64,000 nt of DNA, from positions 20,450,001-20,514,000 of the forward strand of contig NC_134704.1 in the NCBI RefSeq assembly GCF_043290135.1, in the 5' to 3' direction. This stretch comes from Rhipicephalus microplus. Its lineage: Eukaryota > Arthropoda > Arachnida > Ixodida > Ixodidae. Positions 22,664 through 35,600 of the stretch are shown one piece after another. The notes beneath the pieces were generated by a model that saw only the letters and a list, made by a program, of their open reading frames with translations, ran no database searches and had not been told where the DNA came from. Each line of letters begins with the position of its first letter. The first letter of the stretch is position 1. A program made the translations under genes and the position numbers.

Positions 22664-24865
22664 TGTCCGTGTTGTTGTTGTTTTTCGCAAATTCCCATCG
22701 ACAGCCAGAATGTGATGTACTGATAACACTAATGTGACATCACAGGGTTTGCGTCCCAACATGTATGTGCTCCAACGTAACTGTGAGCGACGTCACTGCA
22801 AGTCATCTATAAGGAGGGGTGGCGGTGCTGTAGTGACACTTAAGGTCTGACTGACCCCCACCCTGCAATGGAGACCTTGTCCACGCCTATGCGTTTCACT
22901 GCATGCTGTGCAGCGCCTATCATCCCGGTATCAGTCAATATGTGTCCTTACCTTTGCTATTCTTTACCTGAACCCGAACACCATTGATTCAGCTGCTAGT
23001 CACTGCAACATGCTCCGTTACAGAAATGCAGCTGCTTTCATTTTCGCAATCCCTCACGTAGAGGCTGATAATGCACCATGGACTGCATTGAACCGAAAGA
23101 AAAAAGTATGGGTCTGGTCTGCCAAGTTAACAAGGAAAGAAAAGCCGGGCAATTACGAAATCGCGTGACGAAAAGTCGTGTTCTACCACTTTTCGGACGC
23201 GCACTCGTTTTTAAGGACTCCAGCTGACATGCGCTCGCTTCGAAGAAAAAGCCCTTCAAATCATAACTTCCTGCCCCCTCCACACACACTGGCTTCGACA
23301 GCCGGGCACGTAGGCACGCACGCGCACAGAGAACAACAACAGCCCCCTATGAGTGGACTATAATTATAACCTCGCAGCCGAGGTAGAGGGGGGCGAAGCC
23401 GGGTCGGAGGCATGCACGTCTTGTACTGCTGGTGGCAAAAGCGGCAATGGCGAGGGCCTGTTTTGCGAGCCTGCTGCGCAATCCGAGGATGCGGCGCAAT
23501 CCCGGCCGACTTTCTTAAATTACGGCCGTTTATGTCGTCCCTCCTACTCGCCCTCCCGTTCTTCTCTTCAGCGTCACGTGATTACACCAGCTTACCTTGA
23601 TGTGATTCCTGCGGGACGCCCCTCCTGCATGGTCCCGTGGAAGTGGCACTGCTTGGATTCTGCGGGGAGAAGCCCTTGTTCTTGCCTGCTTCTCTGTTGG
23701 CGTTTCCGTTTACCGCTTGAGAAGTTGCAGCCGCCGCCAGGCCCCGCATTTCGCGACGAACTTTTCACTTTTCCAAACCAGATAGCCCTTCCTCGTTGTC
23801 TTGCTGGAAGGCGAACGCATAGCACTGGCACACGAATCGGACACTCGAGTGACAAGAAGTCGGAGGCACGGACTGGAATCTGCAAAATTCTTGCGCGGCC
23901 GCAGGCGTTTCCTCTGAACGGCGGAAGCCGACTGATCTAGTGGCCGAGATAAAAATCAGACTATTCCTCCCGCATTCGTGCGGCTTGGTTCGTTGCTGTC
24001 GAGGCTTCGTCGCCGAAATCGCCCCGTCATCGAGCCTACAGCGTGCCCGCAGTTTCGGCACTCGCTGTCCCGGCAGACCGCAATCGTGGTCGAGATTGAA
24101 CCCTCTCTCATAAACGCTACTAAACTTCCATCTTCGACCAACACACATGTGTTTAGCTGAGAACACTTGCGTGACGCGATCGCCCAGATGTGCTATCGCA
24201 ACGGCACTCGCCGTCGGCCCGGTGATGGTTGCATGATGACGACAGCAGTTTTTCCTTCGCGAAGCACGCGTCATGCGGTTCCAGGATTACAGTTGCTGGC
24301 ATAATGTAGCTGCGTTCGTTGACAAAGCGAGTCAAGAGCTGGTTGCCATAGCGGCACTTTTTTATGTGCGCGTGTCTGGAAGCCACCGATAGATATCCGT
24401 TACCGACTCCGAACGTTCTATACGGGTACCCATCGCTCCTGCTTTATCTGGGCGAACGCGCCGCACAAGCAAGCCGAGTAGTGCCCACGTAAAATGCGAT
24501 TATTTTACACTGTGGTCTCGCATAGCCTGACCGCCGTATTCTAGAAGCGTCCGTTCATTGAACGCTTCAGTGAACCTCGACCAAGTCGCGCCGTCTATAG
24601 GCAGAGAAATTCACTGAATATTAGCGATAATCTGCAGCTATTCTTGAGAAGCCCAGTGCCATTCTCAATCGAGAAGCGGCAAAATGCTCAACTATGTCAA
24701 GAAAAGGACGAAATTACAGTCGTTGTGAATACGGACGTCATCGTTTTGAAAAATCACGCCGCAACGTATAAGGACAAATGGGGACAACGGAATGGGCGCT
24801 GCATCTCCCTTGTGTCCCTGTGTTGCTGCACTGTTTATATGACAATTCCTAACCAACCCGGCCAA
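22664..24865. other. Unassigned region, CpG-rich from about 23.3 to 24.4 kb
   Basis: Overlapping open stretches occur on both strands (23353-23940 plus, 23765-24274 minus). None has a recognisable domain, and open frames on both strands are expected from GC-rich sequence. It could be a promoter or untranslated exon. Confidence 0.35.
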
Positions 24866-25106
24866 TTGATTGATTTGATTGATTTGTGGGGTTTAACGTC
24901 CCAAGACCACCATGTGATTATGAGAGACGCCGTAGTGTAGGGCTCCGGAAGTTTCGACCACCTGGGGTTCTTTAACGCGCACCCAAATCTGAGCACACGG
25001 GCCTACACCATTTCCACCTCCATCGGAAATGCAGCCGCCGCACCCGGGATTCGATCCCGCGACCTGCGGGTCAGCAGCCTTAGCCCCTAGACCACCGCGG
25101 CGGGGC
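24866..25106 (-). mobile_element. Ruka-like SINE
   Basis: On the minus strand it runs from GCCCCGCCGCGGTGGTCTAG (right) to a TCAATCAAATCAATCAA-type end (left). A few bases of the A-box region are missing (CTAGGGGCTAAGGCTGCTGA). No convincing target duplication. Confidence 0.92.
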
Positions 25107-25404
25107 CCATTTGAAGGTCTGTTAAATAGCCTGAACATCTGAGGTAATCGTAACGCCTCTATTGAGTGTGCCTAAATGCGTGTGTCGAACAAAGTGCGTC
25201 AACGCACCTTATGCCTAGGTGTAATAAACACACCCTAAAAGCGCTTTCAGCATCTTGAAAATGTTACTTTAGCAAGACTTGGCCAACTAAAGTGGCTTTA
25301 TGTTAGGGAAGATATACAGTTACGCATGCGGAGAAAGAGGTTCTGGTAAAAATATATCTTTGCTTTAAATATGGAGACAAGTGAAAATTAAATAATTACA
25401 CATT

Positions 25405-25574
25405 ATTTAGGGTTTTCACGTGTAGAAACCACGATATGATTATGCCATTGCTGAGGGCTTCAGAAATTTTAGCCGTCAGGTGTTTAACGTCCACTAACAT
25501 CGCGCAGTATCGAATCTTTGGAATTTCGCCTTCATGGCCGGGATCGACCACGCGACCTTTGAATCGGCAGCGAA
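25405..25574 (-). mobile_element. Diverged SINE copy, second body variant
   Basis: Shows ACCACGATATGATTATG, a CTCAGCAATGG-like deviation of the usual sequence, ACATCGCGCAGTATCG and GGCCGGGATCGACC in the order of a minus-strand SINE. Heavily mutated. Confidence 0.65.
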
Positions 25575-25713
25575 AAGGTTTCTGACCCATGTGCTTAGAT
25601 TTAGTTAGGTTCACGTTCGAAAACTCTAGGAGGTCAACATTTCCGGAGCACTCCCATACGGCTTCCTCATGATCATGTCGTATTTTTGGGTCCTTAAACC
25701 GCAACAATTAATA
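25575..25713 (+). mobile_element. Diverged SINE body, opposite orientation
   Basis: CCCATGTGCTTAGATTTAGT, AACATTTCCGGAGCACTCC and GTCCTTAAACC match the Ruka-like body in the plus direction, without a tRNA-like head. With the previous copy it forms a head-to-head pair. Confidence 0.6.
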
Positions 25714-26640
25714 TTGAGAAAGAAGAAGAAATATCTGAGGACGATATGGTTCGAGGACGCTTTTTTTCCCCCAGTTTCACGCATGGCCTGCTATCCTTAG
25801 TTTTGTTCTCAGTGTGCAGTTTTGTTACCAAAAAATGTACATTTTAAGAGAGCATGTGGACGGTTTTTGAAACAGCAGTTCTCGGCTGCTGAGTCCACGG
25901 ATTTTGATGGGGCAGAAAAGTGAATGCATCTTGTGACTCTAATTCTATGCACTTTGGGAACCCAAGCAGATCAAAGAGAAGAGCAGGGCTCTCCAGAAAA
26001 AGGGACCCTTCTATTAGCATGTGTGTTAGTTCGGTACAGTAAACACAACACAATCAAATACTCTTTGTGGCTGTCTCCTGCCCTTCCACGTTCTCTAACT
26101 CGTTCGTACCAACGTCATATGATCCTCTCTCTGCCCATGTCTATTTGCATGCGCATTCACAGGCGTGAGAATGGAGAGAACAGGAGGGGGGGTAGGGGCA
26201 TCCACACTTGAGCAATGTGAATAAGCAAGAGGGAAGGGGACAAGTCAGCCTTGTATTTTTACGCATTCGGGCCTGTCTAGTCATTGTTGGGTGTACAGGG
26301 TTACGTAAACGCGCATTTGTGACGATAATGACCGCCAAGGACTTCTGATATTATTCCAAGAATGATTTACTTCTCACTTCTATACCCCAATGCCGGGCTC
26401 CAAACGCGGGCTGATGTGAGCAGCCCATGGTGTCTTTTTTTATTTTTGGGTGAGTTGCAAAGTTGTTTGTCACACTTGTCCAAAGGGTGGGGCACACTGG
26501 GGGCCAGATAGCAGACCGCTAGCTTTGCAGCACAACCATCGTTCGGTTGCAATTAAATGAGTGGTATACACTACAACCAGGACAGGAAGTCTCTCGAAGG
26601 GTTCCTCAGAATCACTGTGTAGGGAACAAAGGTTGGTGTC
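25714..26640. other. No recognisable feature
   Basis: Short ORFs only, with a G run near 26186. Nothing is supported. Confidence 0.4.
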
Positions 26641-28900
26641 GTGAATGCAGAAGCAGAGAATCATATTTTGCTCAGCCAGCAGGATGCTCGGAAGGATGAT
26701 GGCGAGAATAATGGGTAGTAGGGGAGGAAATGAAAGTCTGAAGGCAGCCAAGCGTCAAAGAGGAGGAGAAAAAAAGGGTTTTGTTCCTAAAAGACCGTCG
26801 CCTATACGGTGGCTGCCTGTCCGGCTGGTGGTCAGACCACGCAACGTCCGCCCAGCAACAACTGCTTGGCTATCCTGCCGCATCCGGGCCACCGTATGCC
26901 TGCGAGCTCACAGAACGCAATGGAAGAATGAGCCGGTCAGGGTATACCATATACCTGCGTGTATGCCCCTGGCGTCACACAACGAGGTGTGGGAGGGTGA
27001 TTCTCTTTGTTAGCGCCCGGTGGGCACCGCTCGGAGCTGTGGAAGTGGACGAGCATCCCTCCCTACCAACCGCTTCCAATTTCCACACCAGCCAGACGGA
27101 ACCAAAACAAAGCCCCACGGCACAACAACACCGAGGACCAAGCGTCGCGCCGTTTTCCCATGCCCTCCCTCTCCAGCTGAAGGCATGTCTCGCAAGCCAG
27201 GGTGCGTGGCGCAGGAAATACGCCGAGCGTTGCTGCTACAGTCCCCGGCTCGTCCCGCTCAGCCGACCGAACACGCAGAAACGACGTCCTGCCACCCCGG
27301 CTGCGTGGCGTCCAGGCAAGTTGCGTGCAGCCCCATTGAGGCCTTTTGCTTTGTTTGCCCCAAAAAGTGACCGGAAAAGCAGCGGTGCAATGTTACCCCC
27401 AAGTCGGTTCGTGCTATTACACCAGCGGATGTAGACCCAGGGTACATTCGAATATCTTCGGCTGGAAGACGCTTCAAGACCCGATCCTTTTAGCCAAATC
27501 GCCATTTTTTTCGCTACTCACAGATATACAGAGGCCTCCAAAGTCCGGCCGTACCATCAAAGCCACCATTACTAGCAGGGCTTCACTACCGCTGCCAACG
27601 CCGACTGCACGAAACTAGCCACGCCGCAGTGCATAAGCGCGTCATACATCAAGCACAGGGGCTCTCCTGGACCGATGCAAGGAGGAAACGACTTCAAACG
27701 AGTCCCAACGTGGCAGTAGGCGGCAGTAGATCCCAGCCGTCGTTGTGCACGGTTTTCACTCTCTCCTGCCGCCCATCATCCCAGTTCCCGGACAAGAGAG
27801 AGAGAGGCGGACGCGCCGAAGCGTTTGCTGCAAAGCAGCAGCCCCAGCAAGCCACGGCCCCGTGCACGAAGCACTGCCGCCGCCGCTGCTGCCTTCTATC
27901 TGCGCCCGCAGTGCCTGGCCTCTCCATGCACGGGCGGACAGACCGCCATCATCAGCTGTGGAGCGCTGTTGCGTTGCCGAGCCAGTCGTTCCGTCGTATA
28001 AGCGCCGCTTTGCCCTTGAACCCTGCCCTTGACATCCTCCCATTTTCGACCGGGCCCGCGGTACGCTATCTCGCCGCACAACAACCCTCCCCTTCTCCTA
28101 CCCACCGCTTCTCTATCTTTTTTTTTCTTTCTTTTTGTCATTGTACCACAACCCGACGTTGATGCTTTCCTTTTTCTACACACCCTTCTTTCCAGCGTGC
28201 CCTGCTAAACATCTCTCTCCTCCACTTCATTTGGCTGTTTGTTTCGCGACGGAGACCATGCGAAGGAAAGAGAGAGAGAGAGAGATAAGTTCGTTCCTCG
28301 CTATGCCCTATCGCGGTCGATGCGAACTTCCTTTCTCACAGGCACTAACTTGCGAGGCTGAGCCACATTTTGCCCCAGCAAGTCGCGCGGTTTGTCGCCG
28401 TTTCCTCGTTATCCCGGCAGCGCAGGGATGACGACACGACAGCCGCGGTTATGGCAGTTCTCGGGTACAGGAAGCCTTCGTGACAACCGTCGACGCCGTA
28501 TAACAATTGTTCATTTATCTCACGGGGTTCACGAAGAAAACACCGCTCTTCTCCAGCCGACTGCGTGACAAACAGTCTCGAAGATGGCTCGCTCTTGTTG
28601 TCGAGGGTAGATTTCGTAGGATCATTCGTTTCGCACGGTATTTGTGGGAACGACCCCCTGCATCTGTTTTGGCCTTGGTTCCTGTCACGAATATATGTGT
28701 TCAGATTGCCCGAGGCGTGTAATCTGGGGGCCTGCGATTTAGGCGGTCCTATATCCTGTGAATCAGCCACCCATTCGGTCTTTGTTCGAGCGTCCTCTAA
28801 ACGAGCGACATTTCTTGTGTCTGCGTGTCAACCGGCTAATCTTTCGCGCAACGAGAATGGACGTCAGGCATTCAGGGATCAACTCGGTTGCTAACTAAAG
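26641..28900. other. CpG-rich region, possible promoter or untranslated exon
   Basis: Base composition is clearly more GC- and CpG-rich than the flanks, especially 27.0-28.1 kb. Many overlapping ORFs on both strands (for example 26781-27434 and 27629-28162, plus) show no domain. A GA run lies at about 28269-28285. No TATA box or splice structure could be tied to a gene. Confidence 0.3.
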
Positions 28901-29629
28901 TGAAGTGGGCCTCACGGCCGAACTACTTAGAACGCAGTTTGGAATGTTTCCGTCAAGTACTCTCTCGGCTATATGGGAACTTTGAACGCCCTCGTCAATC
29001 TGGTGGGCAGGGGCTACTTGAACCAATTCTGTTGCACTTCAGGTCTTCGTCTTTCCCCTTCATTTGTTTATCACTTAGAGCAGGTTTAGCAACTCCCTTC
29101 GTCCGAAAGACCCAGATCAGAGACAGCGTGGTAATGAACTCCGCGCTTCTGCTTTCAAAAGCGTGACGAGTGATAGCAGATTGCCCAATCCTTATCGTGC
29201 AGCTCGAGAACCATCCCGATTTCTAGCAGGTGGCGGTTATCACAGACCTTCAGAGGCGTCTTTTTAGAAAGTATGCGTGCCCCGATGCACAAGCTGCTTA
29301 TACGGCCTCAGATATGCCTGCCTCCGCAAAACCTTCTGCTGCTTCCGCCACATGTGCAGCAATGCAAAGATGGTGCTCCTTCTAATCGTAGCGTAATGCG
29401 GCTCCTGTCTTATCCTTATAGGTAAGCGAATTAGTCTAATTACGGGCCCGCACATGCCGCAGATGGAAAATGATCCTGCATCTTTCCATGGCGTTCTGCA
29501 GTCAAGTACTCCCACATGGCAGGTTGCGAAGAAACGGTTTGTCGGTATGTGCAGGTAAACATGTTTACCAAGGACAACTTCTAAGCGGTGCAGGGAACTT
29601 TTGCAACATCATCTGTTGTGCGTACAAGG
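28901..29629. other. No recognisable feature
   Basis: A minus-strand open stretch at 29264-29515 has several Cys and Arg residues but no family match that I recognise. Confidence 0.4.
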
Positions 29630-29699
29630 CCCGTTAAAAGTTCCCAGCCTACACTTCCATAATAATAAATTGTATAGTGGCCTGGGAACTTTTTACGGA
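29630..29699. repeat. Short imperfect inverted repeat
   Basis: CCCGTTAAAAGTTCCCAGCC (29630-29649) pairs with GGCCTGGGAACTTTTTACGG (from 29679), about 18 of 21 positions, around a 29-bp AT-rich loop. A related GCAGGGAACTTTT lies just upstream at about 29590-29602. Confidence 0.5.
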
Positions 29700-32600
29700 C
29701 TCTGTACTTCCTGGGGCTGAATTCATGATACATCGTGGCCGTGGTGCATCCTGTTGTACATTATTACCCGTGTTGTATTCCAGACGCCTCCGGTGTGTGT
29801 TACGAACACAAAAATCCGGCTTGGTCGCTATCAACACGAGTGATGAAAAAAACTTGTAAATAACAGAATTCTACGATATGTATTCAATAACTTCACGTAG
29901 TCATAGAGTTTCTTAGTATGCACTACAGGTAACTCTGGTGCTAGTGTCAATGGGAGCTGCAACACACGGCGCTTCAGCGAGCATGGTAATGATGGGTAGT
30001 ACACACATTTGTCTAATGTTCGTACTTCTGGCCTGCTTCTGGCTCCGTGTGTGTTCGTGTGGCTCGGAGCTGTTTTTTCACGAAAACATAAATTAGCAAA
30101 TGTTCACTGTTTGCGCATCACAACCTTATTCTTTTAGGCTCACCACTTCGAATCAAGTCACTGAGTTCAAAAGGGTTCGTTCTTTCTTTCAAAACAAAAC
30201 CGTAACCAGCAATAAACGAAGCCGCAAGTACGATTCGCCGCCCGCAAGTACGAAGACTAGGCAAATGTGTGTACTACCCATCATTCCCATGGTCGCAGAA
30301 CGATCGCAGCGCCAGAGTGCCCTCTAGTTAATTTTGGGAAACTCTGTGCACGAAGTGACGTCGTCTGATGACATGACATTGTCGCCTTGTTGCAGGCGGG
30401 ACGACACCTGATGTAGTGCAACACAAAGTGAAGTGCAGGAAGCCTCAGAAACTGGGGGGAGGGGGGTTGAAGGTATTGCAAACGAACGAAAACGTAAAAT
30501 TAATTCAGTGTTTGTCTGATGAGAGTGTACGCTTTCGCCGACGCTTTCTTAAGCGCTAGCTGAAGAGACACTGCTTCCTCCCAAAACAAGTCCCCGAGTA
30601 TCGTCCAGCTTCTTGCAAACACCAAGTATGCATCATCAGACTGAATATCAACTGTCTGGCTCCAGACGCGGCTATAGGGACCGACTGATATGGACCTGCA
30701 GCTCTTATCAGTCACTCCCAAAGTTACGCTGCGCAAGAGTGCCGGGATGTTCAACAATGTGGAACGTCTATGCGCATCTCATCATCGAACTCGGCTTCAT
30801 GCCTGAGCCTCGCTGTAGCGTTGTCTCGTTCGGGATGTCGGAAGAGCTCACCTTGTGAGTGTGCTTTCCGCATTTATCGCGGACCGCAAGAGTTACCAAA
30901 CACCTTTCTCTACGAAACTTCCACACCAATATACCTTGTTGTTTTTTGTTCTTAAATTTTTGTCTCCTGTGAAATCACTGCTTCAAACTTCGCGTTTATG
31001 TGCTTCACTGGCGTACAGCCAGTGATAGGTGTTGAGTGTTTTGAACGTCTCACCGAAAATTTTTCAAAGTTATTTGTGCGCGCACGAACGAACATAAAAC
31101 ATATATGAGGAATGGTTGAATGCACCACCACTCCTGCAAAACGTTTTTGGCTATGCCCCTGGTGTCCTATCATGTGCTCGCCTTCATATTTAGACCCGAA
31201 TTTCCGACGACCTCCGACTCCCACCCTGCGGCCGTGAGCCAGCGAGGAACACGAGGCATGGGAAGACGACAAGCAGACACGTCTATACGACTTGTCTCCT
31301 CAAATAGACAGGCATTTGACTTCCAAACAGAAAGCCACAATGAGCCGAAGCTTTCCTTGCCTATCTATCGGCCGAATCTTCGCCATATCTCTCAGCCTCC
31401 TGAACTCTCACAGGAACGCCTTGCCTCCCACATCCTCTCCCTCTTTTTTTCTACGTCATCGTTTTTTATATCTTTCGTAGTCTATGCCAGAGCTATCCCG
31501 TAACCTCCTCGATTTAAATGTCCGAGAATAAATTGCGCCCAGCCGCTCCCGAGAGAGGACTGGTGAACCGCGGACAGGTTCAAAGCGTTCGCCCACCCCT
31601 CCTCCCTCAAAGCTGGCCCTACTACGACCTCAACCGCCTGCTGTCGTAGTTACTACATCCGTGCGAGGCAACTAATGGCGATCCGGGTTTCCCAAACCTG
31701 TTTTGTAGATAAGTGTATATAGTTTTGCGCGCTCAAAGGAACAATTAACGTACGCAATCTCCACGACTGATCGGTGAGCAACTTTGACTGGAAGATAGTA
31801 GCGTGTACTACGCTGCTGAATACATCATAAGCTTCAAATGAGCGCTATAGCTATCTGAGACGCCCTCGGCAAAAAGTTCCTATTGTTGCTGGCATGAGAA
31901 AGGCTACTGCATGTGTACTGACAGTGGCGCGATGCCAGGGGTTTATAATGTAAAGCAGTGTTACTTTGTTGCACGAGGCTACATAAATGTTTCTTCAAGT
32001 ATTGCTCCTTTTTTTTTCTCGACACACGTGAACGTTCGGTTATTTGCTTTTTCAAGCGCAGCGCCGGAAATACGTCACTCGCGTACGTCCTGTTCCGGCC
32101 TGTTGCTATTGGCTAGTCGGTCATACTACTTCCGGGCGACGAGCGTCTGTTTAGGTTTGCAGAAACTAGTGAACGACCAAGCAATCCGTCTCGCAACGAC
32201 CACTTTCTTCGCTTGTCGCGTCGCTTATTGCCGTTGCGTGAATTTTCGTGCATATAAAAGTTGGCCTTATGAAAAACGGGACAGTATGCAAACATGCTGT
32301 CATTTTCACTACATACACCAGCAACGTATAAATATGGGCAGGATTACTTGCGCGGTGGTAGTTGCGCTTCGATTAACGCAGACTCTTATCGAGAGCGACG
32401 AAGCACATGAGGCGAGCGGCAAGAATCTGGAACACGAAGCACACAACCGCCTGCTCAAGCTATGCCAGGCTTATATCGTTGTTCATGATGAATATGATTC
32501 CAATTACACTGACTGTTGTGGTTTTTGTGTTTCGTGGTAATGGTGTGGCGTACAAGTAGAATAGATGCAGGCGTTGTTGGGTCGTGGCACTTACTGAACG
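29700..32600. other. No recognisable feature
   Basis: Short unsupported ORFs, of which the longest is 31911-32540 (plus, 209 codons) with no domain. Around 32060-32150 the sequence is CpG-rich with an ATTGGCT (inverted CCAAT) motif. Confidence 0.35.
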
Positions 32601-35600
32601 TCTTCTCTGTACCACCGTAAACGTGGTCTCTCCCACACTCGTGTTGTTGCGATGGCGATCTGATGACGTGCCTCATTTCCGGCCTTTTTGACCTTCATCT
32701 CCTTTTCATCTCCCTCTTCTTCCACTGCCTGTGGAAGACGATATATAAATACAGGGGGAAAAAGCGGCAAACAAACCAGCGGCACACCGTAGATTTGGTC
32801 AGCTCCACCCGGAGATGCCCGAGCTTACGGAGAAACTTTTTATTAATGCCTCTCGTCTTCTTCTTACACCCGCACTTGTTCGATGCCGAAAAGAGATACG
32901 ACAGACACGTTCAGCAAACGTGGGCTGCCTCTCCGAAAGCTACACTCTCGGGCGCCGTCTTCTCCTTTGGCCTGCGCACTGGCAAAGCCCGATTGACTGC
33001 GGGGGCCCGCATCGCAACGAAAACACGAGAGTGTGTGTACGCAGGGACCAAGACGGCCAAGGACCTGCCGATTGAGACCGAGGGGGCCGCGCTATCTGTC
33101 GCAGCGGCAGATAGGACGCGTGGTCGTGCTTGAGGATGATGGGGAGGGGGATGTCTTGCCCGGTAAATAGAGAGATAGAGTAGGGTATGTGCCAGCTACC
33201 CTCACTGCAGAGTTGTCGCACGCATGGCGGACTTCGCGACAGTAGGATCGTGGCAGTAGTCCCTATCTGCGTACGCCCTCTTCTGGAGACGGTAAAATAA
33301 AAGCACGGGTGAAAAACAACCGGCCAACGGCAGAGACACGGGAACACGCAGGGTGACGAAGGAAAAAAAAAACTAAACAACGACCTGGAACTCGCTCACT
33401 CTCAGCACATACACGCAATCACACAAAAAGAAGGAGCGAGAGATAGCTGAGATAGAGGATTCTCGCTGTCGTTGGTTCTTACGCGTGCCTTTCATTTATT
33501 TCCTTGTATAATATTATTTCTATATCCCCTCTCCTATGTTTGTACGTCCGTTTTCCCCTGCAAGACGAAATATATTTCCCGTAGGTGGGCTGTTAAGGTC
33601 GGGGAGGGAGAGTTGCAAGGAAGGGGTTGGGGTGGGCAAGGAGTCGGGAGGAGGCTGTTATGCTGGAGGAGGGTGTATCGAACAAAATAGAACTCATGGA
33701 GGAAGAGAAGTGTTTTACCCTTACGACTGTTTTGCCAAGGGTATTTGGCGTTAACCGAAGAGTGCACTGCTGTGTTACCTCGCATCCCGCCACCAGTGGC
33801 CCCTATCCATCTACGTTTCTTTATTTTGCAGACGTTTGTTTCCCTCTCCATGAGCCGGTGTTGGTCGATAGAGCGCCGTTATTGATTTATTTTATTTTAA
33901 TTATTTCGCGGGGCATTGACGTTCACAGTTTGGTTTCTGAATGAACCGACATTGTCCAGGCAACGTTTGCACGCCACTAGATTGGAACGCTTTCGTGCGA
34001 CTCCTCACAGCTTCTGGTAGATTTGATATGTAGCGGTGATCAAGAAGAATATGTGCATTGTAATTATCAAGCGCTGTCTTACTTTAGGGCCTTTTAGATG
34101 GCACGTCTTCTTTTGTAGACTTCTAGGTCTCATATCTCCTTCCATCTAGTCAGCAGAAACTTCACCAAACGAAAGAAGCCCGAAGCCGCAGGTAGCGTTT
34201 TTGCCCAGAGACTTGTCTTCATCACTGCCCATTCACTAGGGAAGCTCGGCGAGAAATGGCGGCTCGAAACATTCACGGCCGATAATGCATGTATACACGT
34301 ACGTGCATCACACACAAGTATACGCGCGTGCATGCGTGTGCGCGCACATAAACATTGAAAAGCCGCTTCGCGAAATACCTCCAGTTCTCGCCAAGCCCAG
34401 CCAAACTCAGTTCATACACTTTTGATCACCTGACAGAACAAAGAAGTTAAATGAATTCAGTGACTCGCATCACCGCTTGTGACCCCACGCTTGCCGCCCT
34501 AGGCTTTTAAATTTTCCAGATATCATTACTATATATACCGGATCTTGAGGGCCTGTTGGAACCTTTGGCTGACTATTTTGGCCGTATCACGCCTTGATCA
34601 TGCCGGTAGCAAGGTCAAACTTACGAAGCCTCGTAACCTGTGCACACGCAAGTATGTATAATATGTTCCGCAACACCCTTGTCACACAGGCGTGCGATAG
34701 AAAAATAATGAGCACTGAATTGTGGTTCCTCATAAGCAGTGGGGCCGTTAGCACTCGGAGACGATCCTATAATTAGCTCCGAAGCGGGGTCGATTTGCTA
34801 TTGCCTCAAGCTATGTGCGCATAAGTGTTTACGTGACCACTTCAGCAGGCTTGTCCCACGCGGGCATGTTGCTCGCTCGCGAGAGTAATCAATGTCAAGC
34901 ATGGGCACACCTGACGACGAGAAGAACCACAGCAACTGGCAAAGGTCCAGCACGTCAACGCCGATAAGCGAGATGGGCCGTGTTTTTTCCCCACTCGTGG
35001 TGCACGTATCTCTATTACTAGGCGGCGCGGCACCCAGAAGGGACGTGACCACAAGAGATACTTTCGCCCACCACTGTCCATCATGCGGGCAAGAAGTACG
35101 ACGACGGTCGAAAGGCCATCTGCGGCCGCTTCATAGAAAAGAAAGTGGGTCGCGTCGTGATCAGCAGTGCGTCAAACAAAGGAAATGCCTGGCGATGTGA
35201 AGTCCCCGTGTCAAAACGGAAAGGCAATAAAGGGCTACTAAAGAGAAGACTTACTTTCCTTATATTATTAAATTACTCTTTCACACCTCCAGAATTGCCG
35301 CAAGAAGGCGTTTGGAAAGCGAGAAAATGTGCAAAAATAAAATGCCGCTGGGGACACAGCCTTGAAACCTCCTCACCTAATGCCATGACGTCATAGATTA
35401 TGACGACGTCTACTAGATCCCACGTAGTTAATAATTTAGCAAATATAAAGTACATGATCCTCTGAGGGGGCCATACATTTAACATACGAAGTTTCAGGAA
35501 ATTTCATTGAGTCAACGACGAGACAGTACGAGAACTACTACTTGACACTCGTGAGGTCATGCGCGAAGATTTCTGAGGAAAATTTAAAAATGAAACTTTG

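Noticed and set aside
23353..24274. ORFs of 195 (plus) and 169 (minus) codons
   Set aside because: They overlap on opposite strands in CpG-rich DNA and match no family; neither can be preferred.
34892..35200. Zinc-finger-like CPSCG motif
   Set aside because: Only one Cys pair and no matching second pair at the right spacing.
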